A stretch of DNA of 64,000 nucleotides from Notospermus geniculatus (GCA_002633025.1 NMRB01000298.1:77694-141693), one strand, 5' to 3'; shown: positions 20,722 to 31,905, numbered from the stretch's first letter. The notes: a model not told the origin generated them from the sequence alone. Translations and numbers: made by a program.

Positions 20722-21810
20722 ATGGATTATACTGCTTGTGACAAGGATGAAGGACAACAACCTGAATGTCTCTCCGGAGCTTCAGCGTTTCCGTCCACCC
20801 ATAGAGGTAATGGGGGGTCTGGAGTGGACCCACTCCATGAGATCCTCGCGGGAGTTCAACGCTCCCTTGAGAAGCTAGACAAACGTCTGGCTTCAAATGA
20901 TGCCGATGATGGCCAAGAGCCGAAGGCAAAGAAACCTCGCCAAAAAGTGCAAGACACGGGCGATGGTCATCAGGCGGACCCGGAAGCGGAAGATGAACAT
21001 ATGAGTGCTGATGATGCCGATGCATTGCTCGACGGGTCTGATGGCAGTGATTCGGAAAATTCCGATATCGATTCCGACACGGAGGACAACCTCCTTTCCA
21101 CTATTGCCGACGAGCTGACTAGTGATGAAAAATGTGGGCCTGACATAGACTCAGGGATAGCCAGAATTATTAACAAACGGTTCCTTGAGGCAACATCGAT
21201 TGACTTGATCAAAGAAAAGCAGGCCAAGTATGCCCGCCCTAAGAATTGTGAGGCATTGGGGGTACCCCAAATTAACCCTGAGATTAAAAGGAAATTACCA
21301 AAGGATCTAAAAGACCAGGACAAAAGCCTGGGATTTTGCCACCTTGACCTTATAAAAGGTGCAACTGCAGTGGCTGAAGCCACTCAGGAAATTCGCAAAT
21401 GTCTGAAAAAAGACAAAAAGGAAGCCATTATAAGAAAGCTGACTGATGCCCTTGGCTTACTTGGACATGCCAGCTATTCCCTTGCTTTACGCCGACGGGA
21501 GCTCATAAAACCGGGCCTAAAGAGAAAGTACTCGGCCTTGGTGGCAGAAGCTGTCCCCCTGACGAAGAATTTGTTCGGAGATGATATCGAGAAGACTCTT
21601 AAAAAGATTGGACGCGCAGACGACGTGGGCCGAGATGCTGCTGGATATCATCACAAACCGGCAAAAAACGGGGGAAATTTCCCGCGATACGGTCGCGGGG
21701 GTTACCGCGGATATCAGAACAACAGCAACAGCTACAGCTACAGGGGAAAGAAAAGAAACTCCTGGAAACCCAGATGGAACAAGAAGTCCCACGAGGGGGA
21801 GAAAAAGTAA
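20722..21810 (+). CDS. DIRS gag-like ORF1 (362 aa)
   Basis: The ATG at 20722 is the first in the frame after the left ITR and gives MDYTACDKDEG. Residues about 95-135 are very acidic (Asp/Glu/Ser). A basic KPRQKVQD patch precedes them. The central part is helical and Lys-rich. The last 45 residues are rich in Gly, Tyr, Arg and Asn (GRGGYRGYQNN), an RNA-binding tail common in DIRS gag proteins. No zinc knuckle is present. The 3' end overlaps the RT ORF by 37 bp in another frame, so RT is probably made by reinitiation or frameshifting. Role: capsid-like packaging of element RNA (family knowledge). Confidence 0.8.
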   Translation: MDYTACDKDEGQQPECLSGASAFPSTHRGNGGSGVDPLHEILAGVQRSLEKLDKRLASNDADDGQEPKAKKPRQKVQDTGDGHQADPEAEDEHMSADDADALLDGSDGSDSENSDIDSDTEDNLLSTIADELTSDEKCGPDIDSGIARIINKRFLEATSIDLIKEKQAKYARPKNCEALGVPQINPEIKRKLPKDLKDQDKSLGFCHLDLIKGATAVAEATQEIRKCLKKDKKEAIIRKLTDALGLLGHASYSLALRRRELIKPGLKRKYSALVAEAVPLTKNLFGDDIEKTLKKIGRADDVGRDAAGYHHKPAKNGGNFPRYGRGGYRGYQNNSNSYSYRGKKRNSWKPRWNKKSHEGEKK

Positions 21811-23865
21811 CCCCGAGTACTTCGAGTACAGAAAAGGCACTCGAGAAAGTAACGGTGAGTACCAATATTGGGTTTCACTGCTCAGATGATTTTAATGCTA
21901 GTGAAACTATTGACCGGGACACAGGATATAAAAACTTCGTCGAAGCCACTTTACATGCTTCAAGATTGGCTGTTGAAAGTTTTCAGGCAGGCAGACTGTC
22001 CAACTTTCTGAGTACTTGGGAGGCACATACCTCCGACCAATCTATACTCAATGCAGTGTCTGGTTATAACATTGAGTTCGACCAGATGCCTTATCAGGCC
22101 AAAGAGCCAAAGGAGACAGTTTTTGACACAGAAGAAGGCATTATTGTTGATAAGGAACTAACCAAGCTTCTAAAAAAGGGGGTCATTGAAGAGTGTGACC
22201 CAGTACCCGGTCAGTTTGTGTCAACAATATTTACAAGGCCAAAAAAGGATGGCACCTCCCGAACTATACTGAACCTTAAGAGATTGAATGAAAACATAAC
22301 ATATCACCATTTTAAAATGGAATCTCTAGCGACAGCAGTGGAGATGATGACGCCTGGTTGTTACATGGCGTCCATTGATATAAAAGACGCATACTATTGC
22401 GTACCCATGGCAAGAGAACATCGAAAATACCTAAGGTTTCGAAGGAATGGCCGCCTCTATCAGTACAATGCTTTCCCCAATGGCCTTGCACCTTGCCCCA
22501 GAATGTTCACAAAACTATTAAAGCCAGTGATAGCTATGTTGAGGAGGAGTGGTGTGAAAGTTGTCATCTACATAGATGATATTTTCACTTGTGCTGACAC
22601 TATGGAAGAATGCAAACGCAACGTCAGGCTAATAGCCGAAGCATTGCGAGCATTTGGGTTTGTAATTCACCCAGAGAAATCTCGGCTATATCCCGAACAG
22701 ACTGCAACGTTCCTGGGATTTGACCTAGACTCTCGCACGATGTCGGTGTCAGTCTCTCAATTCAAACACCAAGGCCTAATAGAGAGCTGCACAGAGCTTA
22801 TGCGCCTCAATACACCTAGGATTCGGCAGGTTGCCGAGGTTACTGGGAAACTGGTAGCAGCATGCCCTGGTGTCACCTTAGGTCAGATGTTTTACAGGCA
22901 ACTTGAGAATGATAAGATACAGGCACTGAAACAGTGTCATGGGAACTTCGAGGCCAGGATGCAATTGTCTGAACTGTCGAAATCTGATCTGCGTTGGTGG
23001 GTTGAGAACTTGCCCAAATCTAAAAAGCCGATTTCCCGCGGTTTGCCACACATTACAATCTGGACAGATGCAAGTGAATTAGGTTATGGTTTTTCTAGAC
23101 CTGACACTAACGAAACAAGTGGTGGCCGCTGGAAACCGGATGAGGCCAGCATGCACATTAACGAAAAAGAAATGACTGCTGCACTGTTCGGTTTAAAGGC
23201 ATTGTGTGGAAATGTGGTTGGCAAACACATAAAAAATTATGACAGACAATCAGACTACCCTGGCCTATGTCCGTGATTTTGGAGGGAGTCATTCTCTCCC
23301 ATGTAATACTATAGCACGACAGATATGGACATGGGCAATTGAGAGAGATAATTGGCTCTCTATCGCCCATGTACCTGGGGTACATAATGTTATTGCTGAC
23401 CGAGCCAGCCGTTGTTTTAGGAATGAAACAGAATGGATGCTGGATCCGAAAGTGTTCAAAGACACAAAGAACACTTTTTCTGATTTTGATCTGACAGTAG
23501 ACCTATTTGCGTCAAGACATAACTGCCAAATAGGGAGGTTTGTGGCATGGCGACCTGATCCCGAAGCCTATGCTATTGATGCGTTTACCATAGATTGGAG
23601 TTCTGAAGACTTTTATGCCTTCCCTCCTTTCAGCATAATTGGAAAAGTGGTCCAGAAGATCGCCCAGGACGGAGCGCGGGGTGTGTTAGTTGTTCCGGAT
23701 TGGCCAACTCAAGCATGGTTCCCGTCAGTTCAGAAGATGTTGCTCCGCCCACCATTGGAAATACTGCCAAGAGAGACACTCTTACAGATTCCAGGAACAA
23801 ATCACATTCATCCATTGTGGAAGAAACTGAAACTGTTGATCTGCCCTATATCCGCCAATCACTAG
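21774..23865 (+). pseudogene. DIRS reverse transcriptase / RNase H ORF, one frameshift
   Basis: ATG 21774 opens a frame to 23276. RT motifs in order: RTILNLKRLN, SIDIKDAYYCVPM with the first catalytic Asp, NGLAPCPRMFTKLL, and YIDD at residues 266-269. RNase H follows with IWTDASELGYGF (Asp) and NEKEMTAALFGL (Glu). The A run at 23231-23236 then shifts frame; the rest (MTDNQTTLAYV, HVPGVHNVIADRAS) continues at 23239-23865. After RNase H comes DLFASRHN and RFVAWRPDPEAYAIDAF, the conserved post-RNase H domain of DIRS elements. The indel is in a homopolymer, so it could be a sequencing error or a real inactivation. Confidence 0.88.
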
Positions 23866-25806
23866 AAGGAGAAAACATAACGGGACTGACAGCTGACATT
23901 CTTGTGGACTCATGGAGGCCTGGGACACGTGGCAGATACCATGCCTACCTGAAGAAATGGGAGTTGTTTTGTGACGCTCACCAGTGTAATCAGGGTGAGC
24001 CAGCAGTTAGTGATGTTTTAAAGTTCCTCACAAAACTCTACCAGTCGGGATTAAGCCACAGTGCTTTGAACTGTGCTCGTTCTGCACTATCTACAATAAT
24101 AACTTTTCCCGGAAATGTGCCTTGTGGTCAACACAAACGGGTTTGCCAATTTATGCAGGGTGTGTTCAATCGCAGGCCTTCTCTCCCACGTTACACGGCG
24201 ACATGGGATGTTAATAGAGTATTAATATACTTGGAAACTATGGACACTTCTACGCTCAAGTCCCTTACAATGAAGACTGTTACTTTACTTGCACTGTTGT
24301 CCAGTCAAAGGGTCCAGACTTTGCAGTGTCTGAAAAGGGCGAATCTCTGCTTGACGGATTACGGTTGCAGTTTTTATATTGATTCACTCTTAAAGACATC
24401 TCGCCCAGGTAAACATAGAGCATCTATAGAACTGAAGGCATATCCAGACAGGCCGGGACTATGCATCGTGAAGACGATCCATTCGTACATTCAGCGCACT
24501 GACCCCATTAGGAATGGGGACTCGGTTTTTATCAGTTATGTTATGCGGATGTCAGGTCACACTGCGATTGCCTGCGCTACGACGGAACAGTCGGCATCAA
24601 GTGTCGCAAGCACGGTCAGGTCACAAAAACGAAAATGTGTACGATCATCGTGGAACAAGCAGCATCACTCGCGCAGGGAATCGTAACCGTGTTCAGGTCG
24701 CCTGCGAATGGATTACGCCCGTCGGGATGACACAGAAGTTGAATAGGTTCAACTTGCGGATGTCAGGTCGGCCTTGCGATGGCACAGAACACGCGCAGGC
24801 TGACTTTTCTGGATCACTTTGCGTCTGAGGCACGACAGCGTGGAACAAATCAGTCGCCGATTTGGTGCGACATGACTGCAGTTGCGACTCACTTGCGACG
24901 AACGGGATCAGTCGCCGACCAAAAAGATCACAGATCGCAAAAGTTCAACATGTTGAACTTTTGCGCCACGACGAATCATGATCCCGACGGGCGTAATCCA
25001 GTCGCAGTCGACCTGACTTGAGTTACGACGTCGTGCGATTATCCAAAACAATGAGCGAGCGGTCACGTGCCAGTAACTGACAAATCAGCGCGAGGTAAAA
25101 ATGAAATGCGGTACCTACCGATAGCATGGAAGCTGCCATCTTGAACAAGTAACATGATCACAAGTCACATGACTTTTATGACTTCACTGTGCTACGATCT
25201 AGTCGCAGGTGACCTGAACACGGTTACGATTCGCTGCGCGCAGATGCCGCCTGTTCCAGGATGATCGTACGCATTTTTCGTTTTTGTGACCTGACCGTGC
25301 TTGCGATCCAGCTGATGCCGACGACTGTTCCGTCGTGGCGCAAGCAATCGCAGTGTGACCTGACATCCGCACGATCTTTTTGATCGGCAACTGATCCCGC
25401 AAGTGAGTCGCAACTGCAGTCATGTCACACCAGATCGGCGACTGATTTGTTCCACGCTGTCGTGCCTCAGACGCCAAGTGATCCGGAAGAGTCAGCGTGC
25501 GCCTGTTCTGTGCCATCGCAAGGTCGACCTGACATCCGCATAAGGCCACACAAGGCTGTCAGTAGAGATACAGTGGCCAGGTGGATTACAGGAACATTGA
25601 AGAGTTCTGGTGTTGACATTCTGTCGTATTCAGCGCATTCGACCCGTTCTGCCAGTTGTTCGAAGTTGAAGACGGCAGGAGTTCCTGTTGATGTTATCCT
25701 GAAGTGTGGTGGTTGGACCCAGGCCAAAACATTTGCAAAATACTATGACAAACCAATTGACAGTGGAGAGGACGTTTCCACGGCACTGATCCGGGGCTTA
25801 CAGTAG
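23715..25806 (+). pseudogene. DIRS tyrosine recombinase, interrupted by insertion
   Basis: The frame (ATG 23715; overlap with the RNase H ORF in another frame) gives an N-terminal helical part (GRYHAYLKKWELF) and a catalytic part with the first Arg in LLSSQRVQTLQCL. The frame leaves the recombinase at about 24541. After the insertion it resumes at 25543 (RPHKAVSRDTVARW), followed by the His-x-x-Arg box in SAHSTRSASCSKLK and the nucleophile Tyr in FAKYYDKP. Thus the R, H-R and Y residues are all present but split. It would integrate a circular DNA copy (family knowledge). Stop at 25804. Confidence 0.85.
24544..25540. mobile_element. Composite foldback element inside the recombinase gene (997 bp)
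   Basis: The outer ends are TGCGGATGTCAGGTC and its complement, flanked by TA at 24542-24543 and 25541-25542. Inside, the arms lie in the order arm 1 (24547-24705), arm 2 (24757-24927), inverse of arm 1 (25196-25372), inverse of arm 2 (25374-25538). The two stem pairs therefore interleave instead of nesting. Both arms start with GCGGATGTCAGGTC. A perfect 30-bp palindrome lies at 24936-24965. No protein is encoded. A TA duplication would suit Tc1/mariner, but a 0-4 bp alternative cannot be excluded. Confidence 0.8.
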
Positions 25807-25969
25807 ACTTTGTCGTGTTTGGACAATGGTTAGGTACACGAATGGACAGTACTGAATTCTGCAAATTCATATTATGCTACATGTTCTATTAAAAGTATTA
25901 TTAGAAGTGAAAATTTTGGTTATTGTGCTAGCTGTTGGGGCTTGCTTACGGCCTCAATGCTTTCAAATC

Positions 25970-26100
25970 TCAAGTGATCACGTAGTGACGTGATGATGAG
26001 GTGATACAGAATTGGAAAATTATACGAGACTTACCTGTAAGTTGAAGTGTAATTGAGATTCTGTAGAACCTCAGAATCACAAACGGAGGGATCACTCCCT
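25970..26100. repeat. DIRS internal complementary region
   Basis: The first part is the complement of the left end (GTGATGATGAGGTGATACAG). The second part (CCTCAGAATCACAAACGGAG at 26072) is the complement of the right end (CTCCGTTTGTGATTCTGAGG). The two are joined as expected for the ICR that templates circle closure. Confidence 0.85.
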
Positions 26101-26163
26101 CCCAAATTGTGGTTCCCTTCCCTGTGATCCTTAAATTGAGGCCGTTCGCTGCGTTCGTTCAAT

Positions 26164-26222
26164 ACTGAGGAGCTAGTGGGCGTACACTATCTCAAGTGAT
26201 CCCTCCGTTTGTGATTCTGAGG
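26164..26222. repeat. DIRS right inverted terminal repeat, cut by gap
   Basis: Starts ACTGAGGAGCTAGTGGGCGT, the inverse of the left ITR, and runs to TTCTGAGG before the N. From the ICR, roughly 55 more bases (complement of 26014-26070) are missing. Confidence 0.8.
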
Positions 26223-26236
26223 NCCCCCCCCCCCCC
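26223..26236. other. Assembly join (N) followed by 13 C
   Basis: One N, then a C13 run. The sequence after it is unrelated to the DIRS end. Confidence 0.8.
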
Positions 26237-26241
26237 TCACC

Positions 26242-26650
26242 CATTTTATTTATATCAGTACAGCTGAATTCTGTTGTGTATGAGGGACGGCGCCGCATTC
26301 CGGCTGCCAACATCACGGCTATTTGAGTGTAGTGTTGGCGGCTTGGTGTGGCGCTGTTTGAATCCTATTATAAATATTATAATATCTATTTGTAGATATA
26401 AGCAGAACTTTACTCAAGCTCGTTGAGCTTCTCTTATTTTTCCCCCCACTTTATTTATATCAGTACAGCTGACTTCCTGTTATGTACGGGAGACAGCGCC
26501 GCATTCTGGCTGCCAACATCACGGCTATTGAAGTGGTGGTGCCGGCTTGGTGCGGCGCTGTCCCCTATTGAGTCTTGTTATTAAAATTATAACATATACT
26601 TGTACACATGAGCAGAACTGCACCTAACACCCCATTGTTCTGTACCTAGG
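26242..26650. repeat. Two tandem copies of a ~205-bp unit
   Basis: TTTATTTATATCAGTACAGC and GGCTGCCAACATCACGGCTA occur at about 26247/26308 and again at 26452/26505. Both copies include a GGCGCTG stretch and an AT-rich end. The nature is unknown; retroelement LTR or tandem duplication are both possible. Confidence 0.65.
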
Positions 26651-26784
26651 TAGCCACAATGTATCATCGACACGCAGGCACCGTTCTTTTGAATAAATAA
26701 AAATAAATAACAGGAAAGCACCAGTTCTACCCCTCAAGTGGCACACCAGTTGGCCTGCCAAAGACCACCATCAGCAGAATTCCT

Positions 26785-27080
26785 TATCGAAGAAAGTTGG
26801 AAGGACACAAATCCGAATGTGTTACGGTTGCAAGAAAAGTATCAGAGATCCGCCTGCTCTTCCACTGCCGCCCCATGATTTCGTTCATCATACCTGAATA
26901 TGGATGTCTCAAAGTTGTTGGGGTTTCGAACATTTCCACATTGTTGTGAAAGCCATGAACGAACATGGCGTTTACATATGCCAACTTATAACGCCATCTT
27001 TGACCACAATCCACAGGGAATATATTGCGCAGGAATTTGGCATCGACCATTCTTCTTTTGCATTGGTATTGTCAACAATA
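26785..27080 (+). pseudogene. Zinc-binding transposon-associated domain fragment
   Basis: One frame reads GRTQIRMCYGCKKSIRDPPA then PLPPHDFV; a second (from 26904) reads FHIVVKAMNEHGVYICQL and LTTIHREYIAQEFGIDHSS. A CYGC knuckle followed by PPhD and ending L-x-x-xH-x-x-x-I-x-x-xFG matches the C-terminal domain of an uncharacterised protein family that is abundant in molluscs and lancelets and usually linked to transposons (remembered). One frame change. Confidence 0.45.
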
Positions 27081-27259
27081 GTTGGAAAAATCACATGTTG
27101 GTGAGAATTACGTGTTGTTGATATAAATACTTCAGTGCCTAAAAATGGCCTTACACACAAGCATGTGGACAACTAGTTGTGTAGGTCCACCAGCCATGCA
27201 TGCCAGTATCTCAGTATTCACATTGGGATTCGAAGCTGGCTGCGTGTGTGTTCTATAGC

Positions 27260-28040
27260 GAATTTCTTATGTCAGAAGAGGAAGAACAACTGTACTCAGT
27301 CCCGTCAAAATCAATTTTGGGGACTTAAATCTCCAAGTCAGTCACGTCTTGGATATACGGCAGGGAAAGGGGGAGGCAGAGATGTCCCAAGTCGATTGGC
27401 TGATGAACAGTCATGAAATGCTCTGTGACGGTGACTGTGCAAGTTACGTTACATCGATGCTGTCCCCATCCACGTATTTGCTATTGCAAGAAGCTGGCCT
27501 AGAAATTAGATAACACTTTTCGGTACCCTGTATTCATTCTCCTCCAAAAAGCAAATGGGAAAAAGAAGAAACCGTGGAAAAGAATAGATCAGCATCACAA
27601 AGATAATTGCGTCCTTGGAAGTAAAATAGCCAGATGAGGCCACCATTGCAAGGAAGACTGCTGCATGCTTGTGTATGGGGGTGGGGGGCAATAATCTTCC
27701 CAAATTTCATGGGATATCACATGAGAAAGAGATTTTGTCTGTGCTGGGAAACCAGGAGATGCTATCCAATCTTTTCCAGTCTTCACAAAACAAAATGCAA
27801 TTTGACAAGGATGCATACCTGAACTTTGTGAAACTCCTGTACTGCCCAAAAGGAGGAGACCCACCCATGCTTACCCTGAATGAGGTGCGTCAGTTGGCCA
27901 TTAAAGCTGAACTGCACGAACAAAAAGCCCCCATGCGACGAGCACATTTTCTGCGGAAGTATATTTTCATTTCATTCCAAAGTTGCATCAAAACATGTCG
28001 CTTTGAAGATGTGGACTTTGGAATGATATGAAAATGTACT
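27260..28040 (+). pseudogene. Unidentified relic, partly duplicated at 39 kb
   Basis: Segment 27430-27650 aligns with 38960-39215 (AAGAAGCTGGCCTAGAAAT, CACTTTTCGGTACCCTGTAT and AGGAAGAAACCGTGGAAAAG are shared or nearly so). An open frame at 27669-28031 (120 codons) contains HGISHEKEILSVLGNQEM and DAYLNFVKLLYCPKGG, with no motif I know. Stops occur upstream. The 39-kb relative leads to a Ulp1-like motif; this one leads towards the kinase relic. Confidence 0.4.
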
Positions 28041-28229
28041 TCCGTAGAAAACGTGGGAAAATAACAGAATGGGTCAACACACCGTTCAAAAGAATAAGTG
28101 ACAAAAGAGAAGAGCTGTCCTCAATCTGAGTTATTAGGCAAGACGTACTCGATATCTTTCTTCAAAGTTCCGAAGTTAACCTTATCAAAATGGGTGTGAG
28201 TTTTCTAGTTTACCGCAATTCAACTGGAA

Positions 28230-28870
28230 TGAAGTTCTCAATCACTAAAAGAAATAGGACAGGGTACATTTGGGACAGTTCATTGTGCAAATTACGAAAA
28301 AGAGAGAGTTACAGGCAGTCGACCAAGTGTTGAAAAAATCTTTGGAAGGAATGTCGTTTGCAGCACTTCCTTCAACACAAAATTGTTGCCGGCTTTCTCA
28401 GTGTAGTTTGGACAGAGCCATCGCGCTGGTGATGGTTTACAAGTGTTTTATAGTTTCTTACCCATCTGATTTGACAAAAAGGTGCCTAATCTTCTCCAGT
28501 AGCTGAATACCATTGACCTATTGGATGATATCTCTGATATACATGTATGTGATCTCGTTCTCCTGATAGCGAATGACATATCATCTGGATTATCTTACCT
28601 CCGTGGAAAAGGTGTGGCACACAGGGACATCAAGCCAACGAATGTGTTGGTTTCCAACTGGAATTATTCAGAAATTGACCCGTCAACAACGGAATTACCA
28701 AAAGTGTCCTATCGTTTGCAAATGACAGATTTTGGGAAGAGTAGGAACAACATTGTGGAAACAAATTCATTGTTATGTAGGTACAGCAGCTGAAAATTTG
28801 CACCAGAGATCTTTGCCGTATATGGTACCAGAGGTTATTTTTGACATATCTGGGAATTCTAGGCAATCAG
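28230..28870 (+). pseudogene. Protein kinase relic
   Basis: The Gly-rich loop is in one frame at 28257-28280 (GQGTFGTV). A second frame (28306-28500) holds VLKKSLEGMSFAALPST. The catalytic loop HRDIKPTN lies at 28620-28643 and DFGK at 28728-28739, followed by GTAAENLHQRSLPYMVPE in the place of the activation-segment GT..APE. The VAIK-type Lys is not visible, and at least three frame changes and stops exist. It has no recognisable introns, so it may be a retrocopy or a kinase carried by a transposon. Substrate unknown. Confidence 0.7.
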
Positions 28871-29414
28871 GAACAGGAATTGCCGAATTATTATAATTAC
28901 CGGTATTAGCATTTTAGTTTGGTATTAATGTTTTTATGGATTCAACGGTTTTTCTTGAAAACCCTTCATTGTTTTTTAGGGGAAATACATACAGATTCCA
29001 AAATTGATGCATGGCTTAATGGGTCAAGTGCAGGTAAAAGTAGCGAAGGTTTGTAATATAGGTGAGAACAAGGATATAAACCTAATGCTAATGATGCTGA
29101 TTACTCACGAGGAAAGGAAAATCGATTTATGTTGCAGTATACTTAATTTTTTGTGTTCAGTTATCCTATTTTTGTGTTCAGATGTCCCATCCTATTGTGT
29201 TCAGATATCCTATTTGGGCTGAATGCAGGAAAATCATTCACGATCACCCCTCATTCAATGCTGCTCCATTTATGTAATTGAAAACAAAATTTGTCATGAT
29301 TGTAGATTCAACAAAGAACTCCAGGACATATTCGTTGTCAGCAAGGATACCCTTGAGAAGTCTATTGAAATTGCTGAACGCCATGGGAGACGTTGTGATG
29401 AAATAAAATGAAAA

Positions 29415-30490
29415 TGAAATGGCCAGGGCCATTGTGCTCACCTCTGTGACAACATGGTGAATGTTGAAGGATCAGGATAGATAAGATAAAGCTGAACACA
29501 CCAAGAAGTACTTTCCTGTCTAGGTCACAGATGTCAAAAATTCTATTTTTCAAGATGGCCACCTGGTGGTCACACGTGACGTTTGTTGGGACTGAAATTT
29601 TAGCAGGAATGTACAGGATACTTGCATCCATAGATATTTAGACAACATTGAAACATCGTAACTCATTTACTACCGGTGAGACATGGCCAAGTCAATTTTT
29701 CAAGATGGCCGCCTGGCAGCCATGTTGAAATCCAATTGAACCGAAATTTGGCATATAAGTAGACAGTACCAAGACACATATTTAGGCACGGTTAAAGCAT
29801 CCTAGCTACCACTATTTATGAGGTGTGGGTCGAAGTCCATTTTTCAAGATGGCTCCGTGGCGGCCATATTTGACGTCGAATCTGACTGAAATTTACCATA
29901 TATTTATATGGTACCTGGATACATAGTTTGACAAGGTTAAAACATCCTACCTATTCCTATTTATAAAATGTGGGTCAAAGTCAATTTTTCAAGATGGCTT
30001 CCTGGCGGCCATATTTGAAGTCCGATCGGGTTGAAATTTGGTGCACTTGTGCAGGGTGCCTAGATATATCTTCACACGAAATCACAACACTCTATGTCAA
30101 ATAGCCATGAAATGTGCCACCAAACAGTGAATTTTGAACTTTGACCTCTGTGACCTTGAAAAGTAGGTCAAATCAAAAACCCGGGATTTATGTGATGTCG
30201 TCTCATCAGAGGAACCCACCATAAAAGTTTCGTGGTTCTAGCTACCAGCGTTCAGGAGATACGGCCAAAAGAAGGTTTTTGCAAAGCGCCACCTACAGGC
30301 CAGAGTGTACAAGCAGCGGCGCTAAGGTTCGGTCCAGAGATAGTTTTTACCATAGGGTACCTGTACACCAAATTTCAAGTTTGTAACCCAAGCGGTTTAG
30401 AAACGTGCCACCCCTGTTAACGACGACGACGGACGACGACGACGACGGACGACACACCATGAGAGAAGCTCACCTCACAGAGGTGAGCTA
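29415..30490. mobile_element. Insertion with ~145-bp tandem repeats and inverted ends
   Basis: The ends GCTCACCTCTGTGA (29438) and TCACAGAGGTGAGC (30476) are inverted. Four internal units carry TTTCAAGATGGC followed by CCTGGC/GTGGCGGCCA at about 29549, 29699, 29843 and 29988 (steps 150, 144, 145). A (GAC)n tract lies at 30421-30453. It interrupts the family-T relic cleanly between two coding blocks. No protein seen. Confidence 0.75.
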
Positions 30491-31194
30491 AAAATACAAC
30501 CAGTTGAGGCAGAAGACGTGGATGAACGCCGAGAATAGATGAGCGGCGACCTTCCCCCAGTAAAATTAACACTCAATATAGAGGACATGCGATTAAAACC
30601 AAGCTTCGGTGTAAACGGTGCCATGGACATCATCAATATCGGTGGGTGCCATCCCCTTACCCTCCATCCGTGCCCGCCATGGATGGAGAAAGAATGCTAA
30701 GGATACGAGTGTGGTTGGAATGGGTAACAGAACTCAAAAGGTCCTAGGATGTGAACAAATCACGAAGGCCGATGATCCAGTCACGCAGCGACACGAAGTT
30801 ATTGGAACTAAACGAATATATGACTGCATTCGACATTGTGAGGATAATGAAGGACTTCAGATCAACGTTCACTGTCATGATTTCAATACGACGGTTAACA
30901 AGTACTGTATGTTAGCCAACAGGAGGGCACCACAAACCAGAATGACACAAGGCATGTAGTCAAAAACGTTGCCAAATCGGTGGACTAAGTTGCAGACGGT
31001 AGAAACAGAGATCACGGGAAGACATGGCATAACCAGTTGATTGGCAAGCCACAAGCAGCTGCTTCTCGCGTCCACCGGGCAATGGGGCTATCCAGGGAAA
31101 ACTACACCACCAGGTGGCTCTTCTGCACTATAAGTCCTGGTGTCACTGTTTGCAACATGGCAGAGTATGGAAGGTGGACTGTTTAGAAACTTAA

Positions 31195-31905
31195 AAATAC
31201 AGTTATCAACAGAGGAGCTGCAGAAAAAGTGATCTAATCATTTTCAACCTCAGATGCCTCCGTCATTGACGTAATCATCATATCAGACTTGATATTTTGT
31301 CCACCACACTCTTATCTGATGGCACAAATCGGCTCCTATAACCAGTTAACACCTGGAGTAACAGAAACAAGTTCTACCCTTAGGTTTTTATACCCTAGAA
31401 ATCAAATGAGCTGATTATTTTTGACCTGAGATGTTTGGGTCATGGTGATATCGACGTTCAATATCACGAAATTTGATATTTTGAGATAACTTGCCACATT
31501 GTCAACTGATCAACATGAAACAAGTCTTAATTCATGCCTGCTTATCCAAGGACAGGATGTGGTAAAATTCTCAGCCTCATGTGTCCGGGTGATTGAGATA
31601 TCATGAGATTTTGATATTTTCAAACTTGATAATTTGCAATATCTCTGCCCGTGGTTGAGGTAGAGACATGATATCACCCATACTTAGGTTATTGAGCATG
31701 CCCATTTTGATTATGTAATGACCTTGATGATCAGGTCAAGGTCAAACTTGATAATTTGGAATGTCTCTGTCTGTGGTAGCAGTAGAGGTTTGATAACACC
31801 CATATTTAGGTTATTTAGGATGCCAATTTCGATTATGTAATAACCCTGATGATCATAGGTCAAGGTCAAGGTCAGAGGTCAAGGTCAAACTTCCCAAAGA
31901 ACTGA
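31195..31905. repeat. Insertion with ~122-bp tandem repeat and AGGTCA cluster
   Basis: Two units start AACTTGATAATTTG at about 31623 and 31745 and end TGATGATCA..GGTCAAGGTC. The last end is expanded into five AGGTCA words at 31857-31888. Less similar units may lie upstream (31270-31620). It interrupts the second family-T copy. Confidence 0.65.

Larger units (their letters stand above)
20490..26222 (+). mobile_element. DIRS-like tyrosine-recombinase retrotransposon
   Basis: The element has the DIRS layout: left inverted terminal repeat, gag-like ORF, RT plus RNase H plus DIRS-specific domain, tyrosine recombinase, internal complementary region (ICR) and right inverted terminal repeat. There is no LTR and no integrase. 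The left ITR (20490-20563) is mirrored in two parts, at 25970-26013 (ICR) and 26164-26201 (right ITR). The right ITR is cut by the N at 26223. Defects: one frameshift in RNase H and a 997-bp insertion in the recombinase. The other ORFs are open, so it was active fairly recently. Confidence 0.9.

Noticed and set aside
20970-21383. Minus-strand open frame inside DIRS ORF1
   Set aside because: Shadow of the acidic gag segment; no start context or motif.
26242-26650. LTR pair
   Set aside because: The copies are adjacent with no internal coding region and lack TG..CA ends, so tandem duplication is simpler.
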